A stretch of 34,749 nt of DNA from Candidatus Woesebacteria bacterium GW2011_GWA1_38_8 (GTDB lineage: Bacteria; Patescibacteriota; Microgenomatia; UBA8517). Below, piece after piece: positions 1 through 9,391 of the stretch. Position 1 is the first letter of the stretch. Each line of letters begins with the position of its first letter. A program made the position numbers and the translations under genes. The notes beneath the pieces were generated by a model that did not search any database, was not told the origin of the DNA, and worked only from the letters and a program-made list of their open reading frames with translations. The stretch covers positions 1 through 34,749 of the forward strand of contig LBVJ01000002.1 in assembly GCA_000993025.1 (NCBI GenBank). The letters are read 5' to 3'.

Positions 1-94
1 ACAATAGGCAACCACCAAACAATCCACCCGCAAAACCATAAATTATTTTTACCACCCCCGTTGTCTTTCTTTAAAGAATTTAAAATCACTATAA

Positions 95-2023
95 CTAATC
101 AACTAGTTGTTTGTAAATCCAATTGCTTTCTGCTGTAGATATTACCCCAATCCTCATTGCATTGGATAATATGTCAGATATCGACATTGCGCCAGAAGCA
201 GATTCTCCTACTTTTGTGTTATTAATTTTATTTTGATTATCCATAGTGCGATACCCTATTTCACCAACCATCCAATCGGGTGTGTATTTTTCCCGTACTC
301 CAGCCCTTAAATCACCCAACAATTTCCACGCAAATGGGTTTTTGGGAACTCCATTAACAAGTTGTCCCGGTAAGAGCTTCTTTACTTTTTCCCAATTCCT
401 CATTGTTGAAGATTCAAAATACCCAGAGGTCATTCTGTTTGCATCCGCAATTTCTCTTATGTGAGGTCCCAGCCTTTGGCTCGCGGTTCTAATATCCTCT
501 CCCCTGATTGTGTTCAGATGGTACGCACCCCAAGTGTTGTGCGGAGGCTCCCCTGCAGCTTCTTTTCCGGTCTTGATTTCAGTAGCCGACCATGGAAAAT
601 CAGGGCTTGATCTGGAAATTCCATATCTATAAACCAGGTCGTGCAAACTGTATTTTCCGTCCGGCAATTCTTTACTGCTTTCATCTGCGTCGGTGTATTT
701 AAAATCTTCAAGTCTGATCGTCGTATAAGACTCATAGTCATCAAGCACTTTTCCTATTCTGCCTATACTCAATGGGTGACCAGAATTTGAAATGGCTTTA
801 TAAGGTTTTGTCCGGTGATTCTGAGCATATTGCACATAACTCTGATAGTCTTGTTCTGTCATCCGTTTCAAAACCCTGCCCACCTTGTCTCTTAAAACCC
901 ACTCGTCCAGATCTACAATTTCTCCATTTGAATTGTTGGCACACCATCCCCATTCCTTTGCCCTATATTTGTCACTATGTATCAATTTTCCCCTAATGTC
1001 GTTTGAAAAGGGTGGATTTCCAAAATTATATTCATACACTCCCGATCCAGTTTGAGTTTCTTTTACACCCCACGAAAGACGGGACAGTGTTCCTTTAATA
1101 GTCGCTTGTTTCCAGGCCGCAAATAAAACGTCTATTCTTTCAACTCCACCAATGTTGGTATAGGGCAGAATAGCTTTCGCCCATGAAACAAACTCTACCG
1201 TTGTGCGAAAACCATTCGTATAAACATCATACCCATCAGATATTTCGGAACCGTCATTTTTGACTTTGTCCGGTTTCGGGGATCTTTTGCTTAACTCCAT
1301 CCAGTCTGATTCGTCTTCACACGTTCTTTGGGAAAAAACAAAAAGCGGTTCAAAAACCTTTGTTCTCGCATCATAATGGTGTCTCAATCCTTTAATGTCT
1401 TTTAAAGATTTGGATAAAGTGTCCATTCTGCTCTTCTCTTCATTCGCTTCAGCTGTAACATACGCTTCTATTGTTTCTGGTGGAAGCATGTGTTCCTCCT
1501 CATTTCTTTTCTTGTAATAATCATTAAGGTTTTGATAATACTGCTTTCGCGAAGATTTAAAAATTTCTACATAAACAGCTGAGTTGTCGCGATAAACCTG
1601 CGCTTTTTCGATCGTAGTTTCAAGCGCATCTTCAATTGCCATTGTTAAATATTGTGCGTTTGGTCTGTCAATAGACGTTTCAACACTCTCAAACATGTTT
1701 TTTAAATCTACGATTTCTCTATCGTCATCTGTGTGTTCAGTAAATTCATAAATTCCATAATTCTTGGCGTCTATACCATTCGTTACTCCTTCAATCCAAG
1801 CCAAACTTTTTTCGAGGGAACTTTGAATCTTTTTGGTGTCCCCACTGTGAAGAGCTTCACGAAACTCAACTATTCGAATTCCACCGGGTACGGTATAAAG
1901 TTCTCTTGTATCCATTTGACGCAAAAGTTCCGGGGTCAATTGCTGCTCCTGTTGCGCCCCCTGTTGTTCTTGTCCGTTTTGAAACGAATTTTGTTCAGGA
2001 AACATATTTCTTTCTATTGCCAT
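95..2023 (-). CDS. Hypothetical protein (642 aa), Q-rich N-terminus, no obvious TM segment; divergent from the T4SS-like module
   Basis: Long ORF from the track; the antisense ORFs inside it are short. No family recognised. Start could be the internal Met7 (MFPEQNS). Confidence 0.8.
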   Translation of the reverse strand: MAIERNMFPEQNSFQNGQEQQGAQQEQQLTPELLRQMDTRELYTVPGGIRIVEFREALHSGDTKKIQSSLEKSLAWIEGVTNGIDAKNYGIYEFTEHTDDDREIVDLKNMFESVETSIDRPNAQYLTMAIEDALETTIEKAQVYRDNSAVYVEIFKSSRKQYYQNLNDYYKKRNEEEHMLPPETIEAYVTAEANEEKSRMDTLSKSLKDIKGLRHHYDARTKVFEPLFVFSQRTCEDESDWMELSKRSPKPDKVKNDGSEISDGYDVYTNGFRTTVEFVSWAKAILPYTNIGGVERIDVLFAAWKQATIKGTLSRLSWGVKETQTGSGVYEYNFGNPPFSNDIRGKLIHSDKYRAKEWGWCANNSNGEIVDLDEWVLRDKVGRVLKRMTEQDYQSYVQYAQNHRTKPYKAISNSGHPLSIGRIGKVLDDYESYTTIRLEDFKYTDADESSKELPDGKYSLHDLVYRYGISRSSPDFPWSATEIKTGKEAAGEPPHNTWGAYHLNTIRGEDIRTASQRLGPHIREIADANRMTSGYFESSTMRNWEKVKKLLPGQLVNGVPKNPFAWKLLGDLRAGVREKYTPDWMVGEIGYRTMDNQNKINNTKVGESASGAMSISDILSNAMRIGVISTAESNWIYKQLVD

Positions 2024-2089
2024 ATTATACCATCTATTCTACATTTTTATCTAAATTTTTCACCCAGGTGTTTTTTAAAGTATTTCCCG

Positions 2090-2130
2090 TTCTTCCTTTC
2101 TTCCCTTCCTCCTTTTCTCCCCTTCTCCTT
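2090..2130 (+). repeat. 41-nt uninterrupted polypyrimidine tract (polypurine on - strand)
   Basis: Read directly: ttcttcctttcttcccttcctccttttctccccttctcctt. Confidence 0.9.
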
Positions 2131-2218
2131 AACAATTTTGCCATATAACAATTTAACAACACATCTTGTGAAAACTCGAACTGATTGAAAATTTCGTTTC
2201 ATAGAGTACATTTAAACT

Positions 2219-3367
2219 ATGGAGCAACACCCCATCCCTCAACAAATCGCATCTTACCAATTCAAATTGGTCGGGGATATGACCCTTAAGCAGTTTACTC
2301 AGCTTGCGGGTGGAATTTTAATATCTCTTTTACTTTACGCGTCACCTCTTCACCCCTTTGTCAAATGGCCACTTATTGTTATCTCGTTTCTTTTTGGAGT
2401 TGCTCTTGCTTTTCTACCAATTGAAGACAGACCTTTAAGCACTTGGATATTCATCTTTTTCCGGGCAATTTATTCTCCGACATATTTTGTCTGGAATAAA
2501 TCCATCAAGCACCCTGAGTACTTTTCTTCCGAAGAAACATCCTCCGTACCTGCATCAATAAAGATCGCAGAGAAAAAAGAAGATGTTCAGGAACTGTTGG
2601 CACCCGTTGTAAAACAAACAGCCTCAACGGATAAATTGGAAGAAAAAGAGAAGACTTTCCTGACAAAACTTACGCAAAATTTCATTGCTCCTAACACTAC
2701 CGTTGTTATATCAACAACCCCTGTTCATACATTTTCAGATCAGGTACTTCCTCAGGTTGTACAAGCGCCACAGACATTAACACAACCCCCCCTGGTTCAG
2801 CCTGCACAGGCTCAGACCAAACCGGCTGGTGCCGGACTAAATATTCCGGAAACAAGGATTGTTGATCTTAAAAGGAATGAAGGGTTCCAATCTCCCTCCA
2901 CTATTCAAATAGGTCAGCCGTCCGACATGAGTACATCGAGCGTTGTTCCGCAAACTTATCAAAAAACAGATGTTCAAAAAATGGCGAACTTACAGTTTAA
3001 CGCAGGCTCTATGCCTCCCATGCCCGCAACAAGAGAAAATGTTGTTGTCGGACAGGTTTTCGACCAATTTGGAAAAATACTTGAAGGGGTCATTCTCGAG
3101 ATCAAAGATGTCGACGGCAGACCCGTAAGGGCTTTAAAAAGCAATAAGTTGGGACATTTTGCCATCGCGACCCCGCTTATCGAAGGTGTTTACATTATTT
3201 CTGCCGAAAAAGATGGTTATGAATTTGAGCCCTTTAAATTATCGGTAGAAAACAAGATCATCCCTCCTATTTCCGTGTGGGCAAAGAGTGGAGGATCTCA
3301 GTTGGTCGAAAAAGCAACAAAGGAACCGACAGAAGACGAAAATTTTATCAAAGATTTTAAATTGTAA
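2219..3367 (+). CDS. PrgI-family membrane protein with C-terminal carboxypeptidase-regulatory-like domain
   Basis: N-terminus QQIASYQFKLVGDMTLKQFTQLAGG plus two hydrophobic segments is PrgI-like; C-terminal VVGQVFDQFGKILEGVILEIKDVDGRPVRALKSNKLGHF...GVYIISAEKDGYEF is a CarboxypepD_reg-like beta-sandwich pattern. Confidence 0.75.
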   Translation: MEQHPIPQQIASYQFKLVGDMTLKQFTQLAGGILISLLLYASPLHPFVKWPLIVISFLFGVALAFLPIEDRPLSTWIFIFFRAIYSPTYFVWNKSIKHPEYFSSEETSSVPASIKIAEKKEDVQELLAPVVKQTASTDKLEEKEKTFLTKLTQNFIAPNTTVVISTTPVHTFSDQVLPQVVQAPQTLTQPPLVQPAQAQTKPAGAGLNIPETRIVDLKRNEGFQSPSTIQIGQPSDMSTSSVVPQTYQKTDVQKMANLQFNAGSMPPMPATRENVVVGQVFDQFGKILEGVILEIKDVDGRPVRALKSNKLGHFAIATPLIEGVYIISAEKDGYEFEPFKLSVENKIIPPISVWAKSGGSQLVEKATKEPTEDENFIKDFKL

Positions 3368-3370
3368 ACT

Positions 3371-4033
3371 ATGAAATTACCATTCCTATCAACACCCGAT
3401 AAACCGTTATACGATACAACTCAGGACCGTATTCCGATCGCCGATATCATCCACGACATCGTTCTTTTCAAGGACGGTGGTGCCGCTCTTATTATCGAGT
3501 CCACATCTTTAAATTTCGGTTTGTTAAACGAGGTTGAACAAGAGGCTGTCATCGCTTCATATGCAGGACTTTTGAACTCTTTCAATTTTCCGGTGCAGAT
3601 TATGGTCCGTTCACAAAGAAAAGATATCGGCAACTATATGCGTTTTATTGATGAATCCAAAAAAAAGATAGTAAATCCCAAACTGCTGATACTGATGAAT
3701 GATTATCAGAAATTTATTGTCGAATCAGTTAAAAAGAAAAATGTTTTAAGCAAAAGTTTTTACCTTGTAGTCCCCTTTTCAAGAGTAGAATTGGGGTTGG
3801 CAAAGTCTTTAATGAGTCTTGGACCAAAAAATGAATCTATACCTTTCCCAAAAAGCTATGTTCTTAAAAAAGCTCGTGTTTCTCTCTACCCGAAAAGAGA
3901 TCACCTTATCAGGCAGGCGAGAAGGCTTGGTGTGGAGCTGCGGCAATTGACAACACCTGAACTTGTTGAGCTGTTTTATCATATTTATAACCCTATCCCT
4001 CCGCACAAGCGGAAGAGACCGGGACAGCTTTAA
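3371..4033 (+). CDS. TraC-like / VirB4 N-terminal-like protein of a T4SS-like system
   Basis: IADIIHDIVLFKDGGAALIIESTSLNFGLLNEVEQEAVIASYAGLLNSFNFPVQIMVRSQRKDI resembles TraC/VirB4 N-terminal domains; lies between PrgI and VirB4. Confidence 0.7.
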   Translation: MKLPFLSTPDKPLYDTTQDRIPIADIIHDIVLFKDGGAALIIESTSLNFGLLNEVEQEAVIASYAGLLNSFNFPVQIMVRSQRKDIGNYMRFIDESKKKIVNPKLLILMNDYQKFIVESVKKKNVLSKSFYLVVPFSRVELGLAKSLMSLGPKNESIPFPKSYVLKKARVSLYPKRDHLIRQARRLGVELRQLTTPELVELFYHIYNPIPPHKRKRPGQL

Positions 4034-4151
4034 CAAAAGATATTAGGATATTACGATATTAAGAGAAAACAACAGAGAAGGCGCTGGTAACATAGGTATT
4101 AGTTGAAAAAAAGGGGGGAAGAACAAACAATTTAAATTTAGAGAGTAAATT

Positions 4152-6377
4152 ATGGTAAAACTAAAAGAGATATTTAAGAAAAAGGCTGCACAACCTGTTC
4201 CGGCAAATGTGCCTGCAAGCACAACTGCCATACCACAGCCTCCCGCACAGGCAAACACTCAAACTTTGGCAAATCAGACAATTCAGGAGGCAAAGGTTGT
4301 ATCGCGGAGAGGGCTTGATCAGGAAGACCTTGATATCATCGCCAAACAAGGAAGTACTAAGCCTGAAATAATCGATCCAAACAAAGCTGTTGCGGACGGA
4401 ATGGATGTTCTTGATGTGATCGCGCCAAAAACTCTGGAAATAGATTTTGACTATCTAAAAATAAACGGTGTATATTTCCGGACTCTTTTCGTTTCCGGAT
4501 ACCCCCGTTTCGTTTCCCCCGGCTGGCTTGAACAGATCATCAACTTTGACAGTTCATTGGACATTTCCTTTTATGTCTATCCCGTTGAAGTAAGGGGGGT
4601 TTTGGAAGACTTACGTCACAAGATCGCAGAAATGGAGGCAGAGATCGCAACAGACCTTGAAAGAGGCCGCATTGTTAATGCAACCACACAAGCAAAACTT
4701 GACGATGCTCAGCTTTTACAGGAAGAACTTGTCAAAGGCGCCGAACATTTTTATGAATTTGCATTCTACATCACAATTCCTGCAAGAGATGTTGAAGACC
4801 TAAACGACGTAACAAAACAGGTTCAGGCGACACTCGGATCCCTTTTAGTAACGGCTCAGGTGGCAACACTCGATATGGAAAACGGGTTTTACTCTACCTT
4901 ACCCTTCGCTACCGACCGTCTTTCTATCACACGGAATATGGATACGACATCGCTTTCAACAACCTTTCCATTAACTTCAGCCGAACTGTCGTCCGACTCA
5001 GGAATTCTTTACGGGATCAACCCGCTAAACGAGTCGTTTATTATATTTGACCGGTTTTCAATGGAAAACAGCAATATGGCAATATTTGCCACATCAGGTT
5101 CGGGAAAAAGTTATTTTGTCAAACTTGAAGCGCTCAGATCTTTAATGCTTGGTACGGAGGTCATCGTTATTGACCCCGAAGCAGAATATAAGGACTTGTG
5201 CGGGGCCGTTGGAGGACAATATATCACTTTTGCATACAGTTCCGAATCAAAAATAAATCCGTTCGACCTTTCTCAGGTTTATGAAGAAGGAGAAAACCAA
5301 CTTGGACTGAAAGTTCTTTCCCTGCACGCTCTGTTCAAGGTCATTATGGGTCAGCTGACCCCAATGCAGGAAGCTCTTTTGGACCATGCCTTGGTTGAAA
5401 CATACCGCGGAAAGGGCATCACTCAGGATCCGTCAACACAAACAAAAGAACCTCCTTTAATGGAAGATCTTTACAAAACGCTAATAGGTATGGAAACCGA
5501 ACCCGCCATGGATCTTGCAGCCCGTATAGAAAAGTTTGTTAAAGGTTCTTTCATCGGCATATTTGACCAGCAAACTAATATCGAGATCAACAACCCTTTT
5601 ACTGTCTTTTCCGTACGCGAGGTTCAGGACGCTCTTCGTCCGATCGCAATGTTTATCATTCTTGAATTTATCTGGACAAAGGTTAAAAGGGACTTAAGAA
5701 AAAGACTGCTTATTGTTGACGAAGCGTGGCTTATGATGAAGTTTCCGGATTCGGCGCAATTTATGTGGTCGATCGTCAAACGTGCAAGAAAATATTACCT
5801 TGGACTGACCACTATCACGCAGGACGTGGAGGATTTTCTTACACAAGATATCGGTAAGGCGATCGTCACCAACTCCGCCATTAGGCTTCTTCTCAAGCAG
5901 TCTCCTGCTGCGATAGACAAGGTTGGAGATGTTTTCTATCTTTCTCAGGGAGAAAGACAGCTTTTACTTGGAGCGAACATCGGCGAGGGAATATTTTTTG
6001 CAGGCAATCACCACGTCCCTATATACATCGTATCTTCTCCCGAGGAGCACAAATTAATATCCACAAAGCCATCGGATATTATGAGAAAAAAAGCCGAGGA
6101 TGAAAAGATCGCAAAACACGAGAAGGCAATGTTGGATAAAGCTCCGGTACCAATAAAAGAAACTCCCCCTCCGGCAAAAGAAGTGTTTCAAAATATCCCG
6201 AATGCAAATGATCCCACTGTCCCGGGACCCCTTCTAAATATTTCTGCAGACGCTGTCACTGAAACGCGCGGAATACCCCCCGCCCAGCCCCCCGACATTT
6301 TTGACAGAAAGGTTGATCTGCAACCAAAAAATGTAGAGGGCATTATTGATCAAATTCCGGTTAATCAGGCTAAATAG
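4152..6377 (+). CDS. VirB4-like T4SS ATPase
   Basis: Walker A ATSGSGKSYFVK, Walker B LLIVDEAWLMM, and a VIDPEAEYKDLC motif typical of VirB4/TraC/TrbE ATPases. Confidence 0.92.
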   Translation: MVKLKEIFKKKAAQPVPANVPASTTAIPQPPAQANTQTLANQTIQEAKVVSRRGLDQEDLDIIAKQGSTKPEIIDPNKAVADGMDVLDVIAPKTLEIDFDYLKINGVYFRTLFVSGYPRFVSPGWLEQIINFDSSLDISFYVYPVEVRGVLEDLRHKIAEMEAEIATDLERGRIVNATTQAKLDDAQLLQEELVKGAEHFYEFAFYITIPARDVEDLNDVTKQVQATLGSLLVTAQVATLDMENGFYSTLPFATDRLSITRNMDTTSLSTTFPLTSAELSSDSGILYGINPLNESFIIFDRFSMENSNMAIFATSGSGKSYFVKLEALRSLMLGTEVIVIDPEAEYKDLCGAVGGQYITFAYSSESKINPFDLSQVYEEGENQLGLKVLSLHALFKVIMGQLTPMQEALLDHALVETYRGKGITQDPSTQTKEPPLMEDLYKTLIGMETEPAMDLAARIEKFVKGSFIGIFDQQTNIEINNPFTVFSVREVQDALRPIAMFIILEFIWTKVKRDLRKRLLIVDEAWLMMKFPDSAQFMWSIVKRARKYYLGLTTITQDVEDFLTQDIGKAIVTNSAIRLLLKQSPAAIDKVGDVFYLSQGERQLLLGANIGEGIFFAGNHHVPIYIVSSPEEHKLISTKPSDIMRKKAEDEKIAKHEKAMLDKAPVPIKETPPPAKEVFQNIPNANDPTVPGPLLNISADAVTETRGIPPAQPPDIFDRKVDLQPKNVEGIIDQIPVNQAK

Positions 6378-6406
6378 TCTGTATGTTTAATGTTTAACAA
6401 TCGACC

Positions 6407-8350
6407 ATGTTTGATAAAGACCAAAACTCCACAGATTCCACAAAAAATAAGGCAAAAGAAATTGCTGATCAAATAAGAGGCTTTATAAAGGACGGCAAAA
6501 ACATAACTGTCAATATACCTCCAGAAATAAACAGGGAAGAGGTACAGACTGCGGTCCTTGTTGAAGTAGACGGTCTTTCAAAACAAGATAGAAATTCGAT
6601 CCCCGACAAACTTTTAAACGACGTTGTTAGCAAAATAAGAACTTCAAACGACGGCAGGGTCGAAATTCCATCAACCGATCTCCCAAAATATTCCGGTTTG
6701 GAAAGTATTAATTCAAAAAAAGAAAGTGTCGACTTGTCGGGAAACAAACCTTCAAAAGAGACAACTGTATATGAAAAACCGGGTTCGAAAACAACCATAT
6801 CCGCTTCCAAACAAGCCGGTGAATTTCAAAACATTGAGGAATCACAACCACAGTCAGATATGAATGATAAACCCGACAGGATCGTTATTAGAATATCTTC
6901 CAAAAAAGTTCTGCCCTCAAAAAACGAAAAAACAAACAAAGCAGCTTCCGCGATTGACTCAACCATGGGACGCGGTGCAAAAACAGGCGTCGAACAAAAA
7001 AGAATCGAGGAAAGTGCCAGACTCTTGTGGCGTCGGGGTACAGATCCGGAAAAACTTAAGCAGGCGATAGGTCAATCATCCGCGACACTCAAGGAAGGTG
7101 ACAGGGAAGATCTCCTGAAGATTGCAAAAGAACTGGAAAAACTCAACAAAGCGTTTCCCGACATCACAAAAGATTTTCAGCAAGCAGCAGGCAAGAGTGA
7201 TGATTATGTTATTGAAAAGAGATCGGGGGAAGCTTATTCATACGAAGGAAATGAAGTTTCCTTTGAAAAAACAAATAGAGGTATTCAGGTCGCACCATCC
7301 GAGTGGTCAAGTCCTGACATTTACGATGCGGAGTATACAGAGGCATCCGAAGACTATGTTGAAGAAATTAGTTCCTACTCTAACGATTTTGACGATAGAG
7401 AAATTCCCTCCGATTACAAAGAGCCGGACATGTCTCCGCCGCAAGGGTCCTCTTATCCGGTAAACCACCCTTCTTCCGTCGATCATGAAACATCGCCTCC
7501 ACGTCAAACAATTAATTCCATTTCCAATGCCGGTAAACAAATGGCTTCAAATGCCGTAAATTCTGCAAAAACAAATGCAAAAATTGCGACGAGAAAAGGT
7601 CTTCAAAAACTGGCTCTAGCTGCGGCTCCAATTTTAGCCAACATTGCACTAGGAATAGCCATTGCAGGCGCAGCAATAATGGCATTTTTTGCATGGCTTG
7701 CTACCGTAATAATTACAATATTGCTTTGGGCAGCGGGATTTATTGCTTTCGTTGTTATAATCCTTTTCATCATTAACTCGGGTGCCTACATGGTTCCCCC
7801 GGGAGAAGATCTAACCCAATTTGCAAACATTTTAGAAATAGGTGAAAATGGGTGTACTATTGACACAGGATGCCCTTGCGGCTGGCCCATTAGGACAGAT
7901 ACTGGCCAATCCTATTACATCACGCAGGGTCCTCAGGTTAATCCAAGTCTGACTGCGTGCACCCACTTCTATCTTGAGGCAATCGATATTGCATCGGGAA
8001 GAAATCCAAACTTTAATGATGTTATTGTTGCAACACATCCCGGACGCATTACCCAGATCGGGATTGATGGATACGGTGGATTGTGGCTTGAAATAACCGG
8101 TGAGTGTAACAACCACAGTGTAAGAAGTTGGCACGTTCACTTTGATAGTTTTTCTCCAAATATTGGATTTGGTTCTGAAGTGGAGCGCGGTACCATCTTG
8201 GGAGTAATGGGTACCACGGGCTATTCAAGCGGTCCTCACGATCATTATGAATTTAGAACGGGCGCATTAATGACGCCGCCTTTTCTTCCTGAAGTCGTAC
8301 CATACGGCTGTTGTTCTTTTACCGGCTGTGGTAGTATGACAATACCGTAA
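6407..8350 (+). CDS. Membrane-anchored M23 (LytM-like) peptidase-domain protein with long N-terminal region and Cys-rich C-terminus
   Basis: Two hydrophobic segments (ILANIALGIAIAGAAIMAFFAWLA, IITILLWAAGFIAFVVIILFII), then HFYLEAIDIA...WHVHFDSF...GPHDHYEFR. Confidence 0.8.
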   Translation: MFDKDQNSTDSTKNKAKEIADQIRGFIKDGKNITVNIPPEINREEVQTAVLVEVDGLSKQDRNSIPDKLLNDVVSKIRTSNDGRVEIPSTDLPKYSGLESINSKKESVDLSGNKPSKETTVYEKPGSKTTISASKQAGEFQNIEESQPQSDMNDKPDRIVIRISSKKVLPSKNEKTNKAASAIDSTMGRGAKTGVEQKRIEESARLLWRRGTDPEKLKQAIGQSSATLKEGDREDLLKIAKELEKLNKAFPDITKDFQQAAGKSDDYVIEKRSGEAYSYEGNEVSFEKTNRGIQVAPSEWSSPDIYDAEYTEASEDYVEEISSYSNDFDDREIPSDYKEPDMSPPQGSSYPVNHPSSVDHETSPPRQTINSISNAGKQMASNAVNSAKTNAKIATRKGLQKLALAAAPILANIALGIAIAGAAIMAFFAWLATVIITILLWAAGFIAFVVIILFIINSGAYMVPPGEDLTQFANILEIGENGCTIDTGCPCGWPIRTDTGQSYYITQGPQVNPSLTACTHFYLEAIDIASGRNPNFNDVIVATHPGRITQIGIDGYGGLWLEITGECNNHSVRSWHVHFDSFSPNIGFGSEVERGTILGVMGTTGYSSGPHDHYEFRTGALMTPPFLPEVVPYGCCSFTGCGSMTIP

Positions 8351-8356
8351 AAACTT

Positions 8357-9391
8357 ATGGGGCTAAAAAAAACATCCTACATTTTTTTAGGGATTATAAT
8401 TCTTGTAATTGTAGTTTCTGTTTTGTACTTTTCTTCTCAAAAGACTCAAAAAACTCCAGCTGACACAAAAAAAACAGCCTCTGTTCAAATCCCCTCTCCA
8501 TACCTTCCCAAAGAATATAAATGGCAATTCCCCGTTAATATAAATATCAAACCAGAAAATATGAACATCCCCAATAAGGCAATGGTCTATGAAATACAGG
8601 AAAAACCAATCTCATTCGAAGAATTGTCAAAAATTGCAAAAACTTTGGGTTTTAATACTCAAAATTATCGCTTAACGGAAGATAAAATAATGGGTAAAAC
8701 ATATTCATACTCAGAAGAAAATAAAGTTTTGAGAATAGTACCTTCACACCACATCATAGACTACAAGATATTAAATAAGTTTCCGAACAATTCAACAATT
8801 GAAGCGACCGATGAAAACACTATCGTCGACTTGGCTAAAAATTTTATTGTTGATAACAATTTGATATCAAACCCTGAAAATCTTTTTTTTACTAAAATTC
8901 AGTTTTTTTATTTAGATGAAATGGGACATATCTCAGATGAAACAAAAGCCAATGTTGTCCGTGTCACATTTACCAAAAAAATAAACAACTACGACCTTAT
9001 CTCGCCTTCGTTCGAAACAGGATCTGCCAGTGTATTGTTTAATTCAAACAAGGAACCTGTTTTTGTTTATATTGATGATTCTCCGGAAGTTAAAAATTAT
9101 AAAGAATATTTATTAAAAAATATTGACGAGATCAAAAGCGAAATTCAAAACTATTCGACATTAAAAAGTGTTAACAAGGGTTTAATATCACCATTGGAAA
9201 TCGATGAGGATTCAATAATAGAAGCAAACATTGACAGCATTGAAATCGCTTATACTCAGGAACTTAATCTCAAGCAAAAATATCTGCAGCCTGTTTTTGT
9301 ACTTTCCGGATACATCAAAACGAAAGATAGGGGTGACGTTGAAGCAACTCTGCTTTTACCCTCAATATCAGACACAAATTATAATCCTTAA
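8357..9391 (+). CDS. Hypothetical N-terminally anchored protein
   Basis: N-terminal hydrophobic segment SYIFLGIIILVIVVSVLYF then a soluble domain; follows the M23 gene by a few bases. Confidence 0.75.
   Translation: MGLKKTSYIFLGIIILVIVVSVLYFSSQKTQKTPADTKKTASVQIPSPYLPKEYKWQFPVNINIKPENMNIPNKAMVYEIQEKPISFEELSKIAKTLGFNTQNYRLTEDKIMGKTYSYSEENKVLRIVPSHHIIDYKILNKFPNNSTIEATDENTIVDLAKNFIVDNNLISNPENLFFTKIQFFYLDEMGHISDETKANVVRVTFTKKINNYDLISPSFETGSASVLFNSNKEPVFVYIDDSPEVKNYKEYLLKNIDEIKSEIQNYSTLKSVNKGLISPLEIDEDSIIEANIDSIEIAYTQELNLKQKYLQPVFVLSGYIKTKDRGDVEATLLLPSISDTNYNP

Noticed and set aside
1-55. Truncated - strand ORF reading GTG-VKIIYGFAGGLFGGCLL, pilin/VirB2-like hydrophobic start
   Set aside because: Only about 18 codons inside the window; plausible next to a T4SS module but too short to support as a feature.
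246-1026. Short ORFs (72-76 aa) overlapping the 642-aa gene on either strand
   Set aside because: Overlap a long plausible CDS, low-complexity or non-protein-like composition, no recognisable motif.
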